Positions 11,612-23,152 of a DNA stretch of 64,000 bases are shown piece by piece. Below the pieces are notes generated by a model that was given only the letters and a program-made list of their open reading frames with translations, did no database searches and had not been told where the DNA came from. Positions within the stretch are counted from its first letter, which is position 1; each line of letters starts with the position of its first letter. The translations under genes and the position numbers were made by a program. The stretch is from Verticillium longisporum (Eukaryota > Ascomycota > Sordariomycetes > Glomerellales > Plectosphaerellaceae): the NCBI GenBank assembly GCA_019188255.1, contig JAETXT010000001.1, forward strand, positions 1,860,001 to 1,924,000, given 5' to 3'.

Positions 11612-14600
11612 ATGATCTGGTATCTCCTTTATCCCCTTCGAGGGTATGTCTTGCCATCTGCTCTACTATTCTCCACGATCGAGGACGTCGATCGAGGGCG
11701 TATGCTGACCCCAGTGGCAATCTCCAGAACGACCGAAGCTCCCGTCCTCACACCTTCTCATCCTCTACGCCGAGCCTTCGCGCGGTATGGCGCCTATGCG
11801 ACTCGTCACGTCATCACCACACTTCTCATCTCCACCGCTGTCGCCGCTGTTCTGATATATCCCTTTCCTTTCCTCTATACCACCGATTTTACAAACGGCG
11901 CCTCCAACCTCCCGCACCATGTCTGGACGCTGGCCCAGCCCATCGAGAAAGCTACCGTCGAGCCAGACGTCGTGATGCGCTCCGTCTGGGTCCACGGGAG
12001 CTACATGCAAGCCCTCGACCGCGAAGTCCTGCTAGGCGCCCTACAACTGCAGGATGAACTTTTGGGCCCGACAGAGAACTTCGATCCCCGCCGCCCCGGC
12101 CAACCTGCCATCGAAGTGCGAGATCATAGCCTCGACATGACGCCCAATGACCGTGACGCTTTCCATGTCATCAACGGATTGACGAATCAGTCCTGGTTCT
12201 TCCACTCACCCCTGCAGTACTGGTACGGGTCGCCCGAGCGCATCAGCTCAGACGCGGACATCATATCCACCGTCAACGAGCGCAAGAGCCAGCCTACCTC
12301 CGTCAACACCACTCTCCGGCACTCCATCGTTTTCAGTGGCAAGCATTTCGAAGACCGGAGGTTGCTGGCCGCTGATGCACTAGTCATCACCCTCATCCAC
12401 TTGCGCGATTCGCCCGTTGGTCGCCAGTGGGAGCGAAAAGCCGCTGCTTTGGCGACCCAGATGGCAGACAAATGGACAGCCTACCCCGCCGACGGCAGCA
12501 GCATGTCGAATCAGCTTTACGAGTTTCAGTTCCAGCCCATGTCCATCCATGACACCATCGTTCTGGCCTTGGCCTATGGCTTGTCCATGCTCTATTTCTT
12601 CGTGAGCATGTCCAAGCTGAGGGCCGTCAAGTCAAAGACTGGTCTGATTGTGACTGTCATGACGCAGATCATGCTGTCCATCTTGTCGAGCTTCACCGTC
12701 TGCGCCGTCTTCAAGATTGACCTGTCCAGAATCCCGCAGGCCGCCTATCCCGTTGTTGTGCTATCCATGAGTCTTGAAAATATCTTCAGACTCATCAATG
12801 CCGTTATTGCAACACCCTCAGAACACAGCACTAGCAGTCGCATCGGACACGCCTTTGGCGACACGGCTCCCATCGCCCTCGCGAGCTCTCTGCAAAATGT
12901 GTTGATTCTATGGGCGCTTTCCAGGGTTGTTTCGCCTGGTGTCTCTGCCTTTTGCACTTTTGCCGCCGTTGCCATCGTCTTTGACTTTTTCTACTTGTCA
13001 ACATTCTTTCTGTCGGTCCTTGGCGTAGATGTAAGGCGTACAGAGCTCAGCGAGGCGCTAGACAAAGCCTCATCCAGGGTCACACGACGCCCGAGCGAAT
13101 CTGCTGCACGTGCCAGCTGGACCGACGCTCTGCTGCAGGGGAAAATTGCCATGTCTACACGCATCGCCGGCACCATCATCATGGTCGGCTTCGTATTGGC
13201 TGCCCAGTGGCATTTCTTCGAGAACCAGACAATCCTCCGCGTGCTTGGTGGCCTGTTCCGCCTGTCAGACACCAAGTCGAGCCTGACCCAACAGAAAGAA
13301 TCCTTGTTGGTGGATATACATCAAGCTAGAAGTCCAACCTCCTGGCTTCGTCTTCAAGATCACGAAACCGCTCGGGAGGTCATCAGCGTCATCAAACCAT
13401 GGGCGCACAGCTATATCGCCCAGGTGTATGACCCGCTCGTTTTTGTACTGAAAGGTGCCGACCGAACACCTCGACTTCCTGAGCGACCTTTTCTGCCGGC
13501 ATTGTACGACTTCATTGATCATCACCTTGTTCGCTTTGTCTTGACTGTCATACTCATCCTCGCAGCCGTCCGCTTGTTTATGAGCTATCTTTTGTGGAAA
13601 GAGGATGCAGAGTTCAAGTCGGGACATGACTTCGACACTGAGCCGCTCACGTCAGTTACATCCTTGTCAAAGGGGCACACCCTCGATGTTGTCCTGATGG
13701 CTGCTTCAGTCGACGGCCATATTGTATCCGTCGGGCTTGACCGCTCCATCCGCGTTTGGGATGTTCGGGCTGGACAGGGGCAGTATGCGCTGGGCGAAGT
13801 TTCCGAGCCCCCGGATCGCCTCTTCCCGGTCTCGGCCATGGCTATCAATGATGATTGTTGCTGGTTGGCCCTTTTGTCGCCTTCTAAAGCTCACCTCTGG
13901 CATCTGACAGAGAAGAGATGGGGCCCTTCGCTTCCCGTCGACCTTCAAGGCCAAAAACTCCAAGCCTTCTTTTTCGGTCCCGCCACAACCAATTCTTCAC
14001 CCTCCTTATTCGTGGTTCGCCGCAACGGCACCATGATGGAGCTTGCAACCTCAACTGGAACGGTGATCGAGTTCGCTATCTGTAGGAGCCCCTTGGTCTC
14101 CGTCAAGCCTCTCGCCCAATCATGTAAGTCTTGGTGTTACTTGATTCAGTACAAGATTGACTGACTCTAAAAAGCCATGTCTGATCGCGACTCTCCTCTT
14201 TCTGTTTTGACAGCTTCTAAAAAGGGCTGCATACATGTGGCCAACCAACAAGACCAATGTTGGACTTCCGTGAGCCTCGACATGCACTCGCTCGAGGACC
14301 GAGATGCTTCTCAGGTCGTACCACTTCCAGGTCTGGACTGTTTCCTCGTGGCACGACAGCACTCGGTTGATCTCGTTGACGGCAAGGCGTATCGGCTTCT
14401 GCACGTATTCGAGACAGGTCCCATTCAACCCCAGACGCTACGAGCTTTCCACTCAGCTCGAAGGAAACCACAATGTGGATCTGTCGGGCTCATCTCGTTG
14501 GGCCTTGCGTACAACGATAGCAATACCGGTGATTGCGTCATCCAGACCTATTTACCCAAGGAGGACGGCGATACCATTTGCTTCCGCGACTCAAGTGCCC

Positions 14601-15136
14601 CGGCCAGTCGAAGCTGTTGCAAGTGGCCCGATACGATAATGTCACAGAGGCGTATCAACAACCCAGGCACGTGGGAGGCTCTGTCAGGCGGCTTCATCGT
14701 CGGCGTACGCCGTGATCAGCCCCTTCCCGCCCGGTACAGTCCTGACTCGTCGCCCACGACCCAGGGCCTGCGCCGGCGTATCTACAGCTTCCGACAAGAC
14801 GACAGGCCCGGCTTGAAGCTGGACAAGTGGGAAATTTGGGTCGCTTCACACTCTGGCCGGCACGACGTTTACGAGACGATGCCACTGCACTCTGACGACG
14901 AGTTGGGCGGCTGTCTCATGATCTCAGAGCTGGGACCGATGGTCAAGGTCGGCACGGCCTCTGTTGTCGTTGGCTTTGGGACCATTCTCAAGCTCATCAC
15001 TGTCGGGCACGAACACTTTGAGGTTGGCCAATTTGCTGCCAAGGGCCAGGAACTGCTGAACATCGGCAGTCGGAGACGCAAGCCGGGGCCTGGGACTTTT
15101 AGGGCCAGGGCCAACGTGTGGGACAAGAGCCAGTAG
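11612..15136 (+). CDS. SCAP-like sterol-sensing protein (SREBP cleavage-activating protein)
   Basis: ER membrane escort that binds SREBP through WD40 repeats and senses sterols through a sterol-sensing domain. Exons are 11612-11643, 11728-14123 and 14175-15136, giving 1129 aa with no frame break. The order is a first membrane helix (about 37-60), a large luminal loop with NQSWFF and NTTLR glycosylation-type sites, and a five-helix sterol-sensing domain (about 284-445) that starts HDTIVLALAYGLSMLYF. More helices follow near 489 and 611, then a cytosolic WD40 part from about 655 with VDGHIVSVGLDRSIRVWD. This is the SCAP architecture, not that of Patched or HMG-CoA reductase. Intron 1 (84 bp) is a multiple of three and stop-free, so the frame also reads through it. 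The start, MIWYLLYPLRG, is inferred from the short first exon. The family assignment is firm; binding of an SREBP here is inferred. Confidence 0.88.
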
Positions 15137-16490
15137 CCATCAGCCTGTCGGTGGGCGCACTAATGACATGTTCGGCGAAAACATCCATGTCGTGAGTTGA
15201 CGACCTGGACCTGGGGGACGGAAGGAGCGGCGTTGCGTTTATATATTATACCATTGACAATTACATGCCTACACCACAGACCTGTGGTAAACGGATCTTC
15301 GGCTTGGGGGGCGTTGGAAGGATTTTACTCATAAGATACCAAATGAATTTTACTCGACTATTGATTTCCATACACCTTTCTTCTCGCGTGATCTCTGCAG
15401 GCGCCGCCCGCCCGTCACACAATCTGCACTTCTTTGCTGTATTGCCGTTGTCGAGCGCCCCTGCGCTTGATGTGCTCTGTCCCGGCTGCTATTGGCCTCG
15501 AAGAACGACTTGTTCTCAACACTGTTGACTGTAGAAAAGACCGTTTGACCCGACCAGGCACAGCCAGTTCTTCTTTTCCTCCTTCATTACCCTCCCCCTA
15601 GCACCCTCGTGCGACCAAGTCGGCAGCCAACCAGAAACGAACAGACTGCGAACCTCGGGCACTCACGCCATCGCGGGGGAGCCGCCAGCAGGCGGTGAGA
15701 TTACTCTTGCAGGTTCATCCGTCGTCTAGTGAGTGTAGCGGGCATTACGCATTTATCGCTACTCGCCTACCCGTGGCTTGCCTCGCGGGTTACGTGACTC
15801 TGGAAGGGGGCCGGACGAACCGCTCAACTAAGGTAGGTAGGTTGGTTTGGTTCGCTCCACATCTGTCAAGGGCATACCATGAAATGAAACATGAGATTGA
15901 GAGACCTCGCAGTATAAAAGCTGAGGAAATGCGTGGGCAGAACACTACCCAAGCCGGCAACATCCGTATAGGTACGCATGATAAAACCCATTCAGAGAGT
16001 ATCGCAGTGCGTTGGGCCGGGAAAGGGGTTGAGAAATAGCGCCCGTGTGGTGACTATGCTCTACGAAACATAGTAAGGCCGGCACCTAACACGCAAGAAG
16101 CGGGACACATCACACGATTAGCAAGCAGGGTTAAGCAAGCAATGGGACAAAGACAGCTTTGACAGCTTAAAGATGTTCAATATACATATAGTTACAGAAT
16201 CCCATTCAACCAAATACAAGCACGGCTCGCTATGCAGCTAAGTCAATGAACCCTGTGCGCCCTGTGATGCCGAGGACCAAGTCCCTGTTGCTGAGTCCGG
16301 GTGGTGTTGGTATTAAAGTTGGTATGTATGTACTGGATTTAGTGATATACAGTCAAGATGTGTCGCGGTGTGCGACAGGCGCTGGGAAGCTTGTTTGGTC
16401 ATGTTCTTCTTCTGAACCGGACAATGGTAGACTATCATCAATGGAGGAGCCGACGCTTCGCGAGCTTATCCTTCCATTGGTGTGGTGTGC
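15137..16490. other. Convergent spacer; possible TATA box, no gene identified
   Basis: 1.35 kb between the SCAP-like stop and the 14-3-3-like stop. A clean TATAAAAG lies at about 15913-15920 (+), but no good ORF follows it before the converging gene. A GGTAGGTAGG motif lies near 15835. ORFs such as 15695-16039 show no recognisable features. An unannotated short or non-coding transcript is possible. Confidence 0.35.
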
Positions 16491-17468
16491 TCAAATGGGG
16501 TTCTCCATCCCCGGGGGCGGCACAGCAGCAGGAGCCTGCGCATACAACGGCTGGGCTGGGCTGGCGGTATCGCGCTGACTTCTCAAGGTGTTGGTGGAAC
16601 CCATGTTGTTTGTGCCCAACCCTCGCTTCATCATCCTCCCAAGAACGGTGACGAGTTCGCAAGCGTCCGTGAACATGTCGTCGTCCATGCCTTCCGAGGC
16701 TTCATACACCTCGGCTATAGCGTCCTTGGCGACCTTGCGGCTACCTTCGCCATCGTGCAAGCAGTCCCATAGGAATGCAGCGTACTCTGTCTTGACGGAC
16801 AGGCGTAATGAATGGGAACCCCAAAGATACGTGTCTGCCAGACCGATTGCTTGTTGGAAGTACTGATGGGCCTCGGGAAGAAAGTTTTTAGGCTCCTTCA
16901 GAAATCGAGCGGGAAGATCGACAACATTGTGTTGAGGGGCGAAGCCCGGCGGAGGATGGACTGGCCCTCCTTCAAGAGGATGTGTGGGTTGTATGGAGTT
17001 TTGCGAAGTGTTCCAGTCACCCTCCATGGCGAGGCCCTTGCCCTTATCGGATCTGGGTGGTGTCGTTCCTGGCAGTACTGCGCTGGTCGCCGGGTCAGGT
17101 GTCGAAATGCCGATCGTCGAAACCGGAGGGTTGTTGTGGAACAACACAAAGATGTAATAGAAAGATGCTTGGAGTTTGTACGCCAGCACCTTCAACTCGG
17201 TATGATTCCCTACCATGGGTATGACATACTGCTGAAGCATGACCAGGCCCTCTCGTGAAAGCCATATGATATGAAGAATGAGCTCCAAAGACTTCGGGCT
17301 TCTGGCGGGATCTGGGCGGCGCTGTTTCTTGGCTGTAACCAACTGTTCTGCGAGGCTGAGGGACAATCCGAGGAGTTTGAGGAGCATGGATGACAGCAAG
17401 GGATTGTCTGCTTCGACCGTCCTGGCCAGACGGCCGAGGAACTTCTGATCCACGAGCGACGACGCCAT
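16491..17468 (-). CDS. 14-3-3-like fungal protein
   Basis: A single-exon, mostly helical protein of 325 aa. The N-terminal half has long amphipathic helices (LLKLLGLSLSLAEQLV, HIIWLSREGLVMLQ, VLAYKLQASFYYIFVLFHN). A Pro-rich linker (PPPGFAPQ) follows, and the C-terminal part contains HSLRLSVKTEYAAFLWDCL and DACELVTVLGRMMKRGL. The latter resembles the 14-3-3 helix pair that ends a phosphopeptide-binding groove, and I recall fungal relatives annotated as 14-3-3 domain proteins, but it is clearly not one of the canonical 14-3-3s. I chose the ATG at 17468 (MASSLVDQKF), because the 26 upstream in-frame codons from 17546 look like leader. A long spacer upstream suggests a long promoter or leader. 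Function unknown; phospho-protein binding would be inference. Confidence 0.72.
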   Translation of the reverse strand: MASSLVDQKFLGRLARTVEADNPLLSSMLLKLLGLSLSLAEQLVTAKKQRRPDPARSPKSLELILHIIWLSREGLVMLQQYVIPMVGNHTELKVLAYKLQASFYYIFVLFHNNPPVSTIGISTPDPATSAVLPGTTPPRSDKGKGLAMEGDWNTSQNSIQPTHPLEGGPVHPPPGFAPQHNVVDLPARFLKEPKNFLPEAHQYFQQAIGLADTYLWGSHSLRLSVKTEYAAFLWDCLHDGEGSRKVAKDAIAEVYEASEGMDDDMFTDACELVTVLGRMMKRGLGTNNMGSTNTLRSQRDTASPAQPLYAQAPAAVPPPGMENPI

Positions 17469-20400
17469 CAAGGCGGCGGTCAACCAAGGCGGCGGTGCAG
17501 ACTGAGCACAACAGTTCCCAGAGACTCGGTGCTTGACACTATCCACTTGGCAGTTGGGCGAGTGGATATGTCAGGTGATGTCAGGCGGAATACAAATGGT
17601 GTCCAAATTGATTCCCCGGGACTGTTCTGCTATTGGCGGTTTGCTCTGCTTGTCGAAAGGTATGTATCTCGTTGCCTGAGGATTTTCTGGCAGCTGTGTT
17701 GCTTGGGTATAACGAGTGGTCCCAGGGCAAAAGTGCCAAAGAGAATGATGAGAAGAGGGGCGTGAGGTGAGAATGAGGTCGTTCGTGGCACACGGGATGC
17801 ATGAGAACAGGCGTGAAGTGGTAAGGTGAGATAAATCGCCAAGGCTGTCACTGTACTTTCGCTAAGCGTCTTGCTTGAGTTGAGACAAAAACTTCCCGAT
17901 GTTCCAGACGTCAAAACAGTATACTACAGGTGCATCTGTTGTCTGAGTGGTCGGTGGTGGTTTGAGACAGAAGTGGTTGGTGGTTGGTTATTGGAGGAGG
18001 ACGGACCAATGTGCATCAAACTGACTGCCAAAGTAGGGCAGGATCAGTTGGGCAGACCGGCCAGTGCCGTGAGTCCGTCTCAACGCCAGAGGATGCAGCG
18101 ACAAGAGAAGGAGTAAGCCTCTGTGGCAGTCTTCGTCGCAGCAATCAAGTGAGTGTCCGATGCTGTAGACTCAAAGCTTCCGACCGCAAGGCGAATACGA
18201 CTGATAGGCGTCCGTTCGTAGAAGGCACAACGACGTGTCGCTTGGCCAGGGAACCGTTACCAAAGTCGCCCTTATAAACGGGAGATCCGCAGCTTGGATG
18301 GTGGAAAGATTGGCTGATTACGGGGGCAATCCCTGAGGAGGGCCAAAACGAGTGTGGGCAGAGGCAATCGGAGCAAGGTTGAGGCGGTGAGGGGCGGATT
18401 TCGCTGGGAAGCCCGGTCCAGAATGAGGTCGTGGCTCGGAGGCTGGCAGTTGATAGTCGCCAGACGATGGCAGTGGAGACCGATATCTGACCGATGCTAG
18501 GCCTGGGGAAAAGGGTCGAGGCAGAGACTGGTGTGCTCTGAAATATTATGGTGCCGGAGTTCTTTGGCTACCTACAGGCCATGTCCATGCGAGATTGGAC
18601 AGGGTAGGGCTGACTGGGAAAATAAATAAAAGGGAAGAAAGCAATTCAGAGCAGGCGTGGCAGAACCAGCAGCAGCAGAGCGAGTGCAAAAGCCTGGAAG
18701 ATTAATGTAGCTGTAGCCTGAAGGTATATGTATGCTAATGGAGACGTGCTGGTCTAAGCAGAGACGAACGCAGGGTACGTATCAGCAGTAGCAGCAGCAC
18801 CGGGCGTAGCAATACTGTGCATGAACGAGTGTGGACCTTGGCGTAGTGGTCAGAGACGCATCGCCATGCTGGTCAACAAAAGCTGGGTTTGCGCCGTCTA
18901 CCGTTTTCTCCTGGGCGATGACGGCAGAGAAGGAAGTGGGCGCTGTGCCGTGGTACCACGAACGAACCACCAGAGAGGCAGAGCAAAGGCCAGGCGTGCA
19001 AGGCAGCGCGAGAGGGAAAAGTTCGAGAGCGATGATGGGCTGGCGATGCGGAGCTTCGCTGCACGATGAGCTGGCCGTTGGGTTCCACGTCCAGGTGCGT
19101 CCGCAAATCAACAAGCTCGCACCCGCGCGCGTCGAATGGGCGTTGGCGTCGACGCCGGCCGCGGCGTCAGCGACGTCTTCGGTGAACCGAGGGGAGGTTC
19201 AGGATGAGAAGCTACTGGCGCTAAGATGCGCCAGCGGGTCAACGAGTATGGGGTGGCTGGGGATGGACGGTTGCTTTCTCCAAGAAGAGTTGAGGGTCCT
19301 GTTTCGTTCGTGAGAGAGTTCTGTGGACGGGGAAGCAGCTCGAGAGAGCTCCAGGACGAGGGTGAGCAGCACAAGAATATGGTCGGCAATCAGCAGGCTG
19401 AATGGCCGGCCGAACGAAACGACGCGCTAAATTGAAGCATCGGCCGGGGTCTGAACCTGGTCCGAGTCCAGGGACATTGGAGGTTCAGGGGTGGCTCTGG
19501 CCTGTGGTCGTTTGAACGCGTGCCGAACTGCTGCTGGAGGAGCGAACCATCCAAGGTCAAGGGTCCATTCTGACGCTGGCCTGGGTTTAGCTTTGTGGGT
19601 ATCATGTCGTCCCGTGAAAGGAGATTGAAGGAGACGGCCGGCTGACAAGAGGTGTACATGGTACCGAGGCGGGACATGCTGTTGTAGGTAGATCAACCAT
19701 TGGAGCCGTGATAGCCACAGCGATACATCACGGTGTCTTGAAAGGCTAACAAGCAACGTATATGAATGAGACGATGCTGCCGCCGCCATGGAGGGACTGA
19801 TTGCGCACTGGTCTCGCCTGGCAGTGCGTGTGGTGGTTGTTTGGTACCTGCGCCGTGTTCCAGCTCCAGCGCCCAATCGAGCCAGACCGGTTTTGGCCGG
19901 CGAAAGTCTTGCCGTTGCTTCTGCTAGGGCGAAGCTGGTGACATACGGTGGTCTTGGTTCGCGAGACTCCTCGAGCAGGACCAAGTGCCATGGGCAAGGA
20001 TCGATGAGGAATAATGGGCAAACGGACGTTTGGTTATGAATGAGGTGCCTCGGACTGCAGCACAAGGTGACACTGGGCTTGCCCTGGTTCTCGACCGGCG
20101 TCGTTCAACGGCAAAACCCGTGCGACCTCCAGCTCATGGCCTGCAGCCTCTGTGGATTCGTGTGCGTCTTGGTCTTGTGTCTTGAAACATCCAGATGGAC
20201 CGTAGGAAGACCCAGGACAAGGGCCTCAGCATGTCATGGTATGGTCGCCGGAGGATGCCTTGTTGAGAAGGTTGTGTGCTCGAGAAACTCGCCTCGGGAT
20301 GCCGCTCTTCAACGGGGCAGGTACCATAGTAGGTAGGTAGGTAGGTATCTTAGGTACCTAGGTAGGTACCGAAAGAACACACGCCAGGCGGCCTACCTGG

Positions 20401-22624
20401 GTGCCTACCCTAGGTATCGATGGTGTACATGATCTGGATCTCTGGAAACATGCGTTTATGACCAGGAACAGTGCAATGGCAGTCGGTACTGGTGCTCCTT
20501 GCCCTTCTCGTCGCTTGACTCGACGCGCCTGACCACACACGAAAGTGACGCGCTACAGGTTTCGATGGGCAGGGGAAGGAAGGACCGACCTGGCAGACCC
20601 CACTCCCACCAGCATCGACTTCCCCAGCCACCTCTTTTCCCAAGACACGGGCAAGAAGGACCCTTCCTCTGCCAAGGTGGGTAGCATGGTCTAGGTAGTT
20701 CAAGCAAGGTAAGCATGTACTTGTACCTTACCTACTGTACTCCACTTGAAATCAACATGGCCATGACAACCATCAGCTTCACCTCACTTCGACATCACCT
20801 ACACCCAACTTGGCCTTGACCAAACCTGCCAGCGCATCTAAGCCAGCGCTGGACGAAAGGAACCGCCTCGTCTCCAGCTTCAGCTGTTTTGGCTTCAGCC
20901 GAATAATTGGCCTCAGAGGCTTCAGTCAACCAACAGTCTTGGGTCTACTTCGCATCTTCCGCTTTCCAGCCGTGGTGCCCGATCAACTGATGTTGCCCAA
21001 GGACCATCATGACCACGGCCCAATTCACTTCTACATCTATGCCTTGACTTTGGCCTAACAACAGTCCGGCACTTGGCCGCCACATATGCGGCCACCCCGT
21101 GGTCGCTCCTCCGACTCTGTTGCCTCTGCTTACCACTCCTGACGTAGCAGCGTGTGTATAGTGGGAGCATTGGGCCAAGTCGAAGCCAACAGGCGGTGAG
21201 GGATGACCTCTGTCCGTTCCAAATGATGGGACGAAACTACCTGATCTCACTTGTTCGGAGTCCCTGAGCCCCAGCATGCAAGGCAGAACGCACGACAGCC
21301 GTGCGCCATGCGTCATGCACCGTGCCCCTCTCCCACGCGTCTGCGAGACCACGCCAGGCCATACCATTCCAGACGCCAACTACAGCGTCGCTTGAAAGTG
21401 CCTTCAACCACGGGGTCAGGCATAACCTCAGGGGCCTACTGGGACGCAGGTCTCGGGTCGCCGCACCCACCCCAGTGCTGCTTGTTGTCTCAGACGTGGC
21501 CGCCCCTTCACTTTCTTGCCGATGGCATGGGTTGCCCGACACACAACCGATCTAGCCATCCATCTGTTGCGGCAGCACACAAGCTGCCGTCGATTGCCAA
21601 CATCATGAACCCCGATCCGAGTCTGACGCCTGACACAACATCTTCCGATGCCTCGTTAATGTCACCCTGATGATCCGACCAAGGCAGTCACCTGACGTGA
21701 TGGGACTTTGAACAGACCCCTCTCGTTCCCCAACAGAGCCAGCACTTGTCTGCGGCCAGTGCAACGGATGACTGTCCATTTGGAGCCACCATCTTAGGCT
21801 CACAAGGCGAGAGGCTGCCAGCTAGCTGACTTGTCTCTTCCAGATGTCTTGGGTTTTGTTTCCAGTTGACAGATGTGTTGGGGCGAAGCATCTCTGAACA
21901 CTCAATCGCAGCCCTGCTTTTCGAGACTGTTTGCTGCCGCAAGGCGAGAGCAAACATGGGGCTCAAACGGCAACAGGGGTGCTGACGGCCACCGTTAGGT
22001 GGAATTTTCTTTTCTATTGGACTCGAGATACTTCAGGCAAGTCGGCTTGACACTTGAAGACGAGGCTGCCTACAGCTTTCCAAACAACTCGCCTTCCCAT
22101 ATGTGGTCACATTTCGGTGCCCGAAGCTTTCGTTCAGTCGATTCACTACACGTCGTCGCTGTTTGCCAACCTTTATCGGCTGTTCAAGGGGAGGCAGCAG
22201 CTTCGTCAACATTCTAGTCAGAATGGCTATGCTCGTTGAAGATGCTTGTGTAACTATGTTCAAGATAAAATCCACGCTGTCAGCGTCATCTTGTGAATAG
22301 TAGAACCATTGTTGACGTTGCTCTTTTATTTCCGCTATTTTTTGCCCTGAGCACTTGCTCCGTCTTGACACAGACTCAGGCCTCGAATTCAACACCATCG
22401 GCCACGTCGTTTTTATCAAGGCTGAACTCGGCCTCTGAAAAAATCAGGTCACTCTGTGCCCAGAATTCAACCTACGTGCGAGCACGACAGCCGCGCAATC
22501 TGGTCAGCTTAGACTCTATAACATGAACAAACGAGCATATTGTAGCCATCACTCTGACCGTCAACAGCAGCAGCAACATCACAGCATATTCTATCCGCCG
22601 AGCAGCAAGGGGAACACAGATATC
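17469..22624. other. 5-kb gene-poor region
   Basis: No recognised gene. It begins with the promoter of the 14-3-3-like gene. TTATAAA at about 18271 could serve either strand. ORFs of 130-212 codons (for example 18831-19313 plus, 19427-20065 minus, 21251-21670 plus) are low-complexity in character, overlap ORFs on the other strand, and have no domain I can identify. A dense cluster of TAGG/TACC repeats lies at 20319-20415, with another short one near 20705-20737. Base composition is not strongly AT-rich, so this does not look like a RIP-mutated repeat island. Confidence 0.4.
20319..20415. repeat. GGTA/TACC tetranucleotide cluster with TAGGTACC-type palindromes
   Basis: Runs of GTAGGTAGGTAGGTAGGTAT, then TTAGGTACCTAGGTAGGTACC, then inverted copies (GCCTACCTGGGTGCCTACC). 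The cluster is self-complementary and could fold. Related clusters recur across the window. Confidence 0.85.
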
Positions 22625-22825
22625 ATGTGCCAGTACTACGCTCATGCATTCGTCTGCAAGCACCTTACCTTTACATTCGCCCGCTTCTGTCACCCGGCTA
22701 GTCTGATCCAAAAGCCATGCGGACACCGTCAGATATGGCAGACGATCCGACTCGACGAGCCTTGCGACGAATGCCATACTTGGTTCCCTGACAAGTATCC
22801 ATCGAAGAGGTCAAGATGTCGATGA
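22625..22825 (+). CDS. Small Cys/His-rich protein (putative)
   Basis: A 66-codon ORF beginning MCQYYAHAFVCKHLTF, with Cys/His pairs spaced CxxH, then FCHPA, PCGH and CDECHTWF, and a basic Arg/Lys end. Sordariomycete genomes carry many small proteins starting MCxYY or MCxY with a similar CxH...C...CxxC spacing, probably zinc-binding and of unknown function. The same frame is open upstream to an ATG at 22523 (Gln-rich, poly-Q-like), so a 100-aa version is possible. It stands alone in a gene-poor stretch. I judge it a probable real gene because the Cys/His positions look designed; there is no functional evidence. Confidence 0.5.
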   Translation: MCQYYAHAFVCKHLTFTFARFCHPASLIQKPCGHRQIWQTIRLDEPCDECHTWFPDKYPSKRSRCR

Positions 22826-23152
22826 ACCAGGATTTTCTGGCAGAGCTTTGGCGGTAGCAGGTCAAAGAGCTACAAATAGAGGGAGGGAGCATAGTATGCA
22901 TGAAGAACAGCACGGGAAATAGACGGGATTTTTTTCGTGGCCACCTCGCTGCGTCTGGAAATTATCGTTCGTCTTGGCATTTGACTCTCTCCAGGCCACC
23001 AGCTCATGTCTATTCGTGACGGGAATAGTATTCCAAAGGCCATGGGCAAAAACACCTCCGGATCCGTGAAAACCCCAACAGGACAAGAATGAAATCTCCA
23101 GGAAACCACCCCACAAGCCGGCCAACTCCAGATCCCCCTCGTGTTGTACTTT
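22826..23152. other. Spacer, no gene seen
   Basis: About 330 bases containing the 3' flanks of the small Cys-rich ORF (+) and of the SANT/Myb-like gene (-), which converge here. Confidence 0.4.

Noticed and set aside
19427..20065. 212-codon minus ORF
   Set aside because: Composition is Arg/Ser/Pro/His-rich, there is no motif, and other ORFs overlap it on both strands.
17469..22624. RIP-degraded transposon island
   Set aside because: The stretch is not AT-rich and shows no excess of TpA or any transposase or reverse transcriptase remnant.
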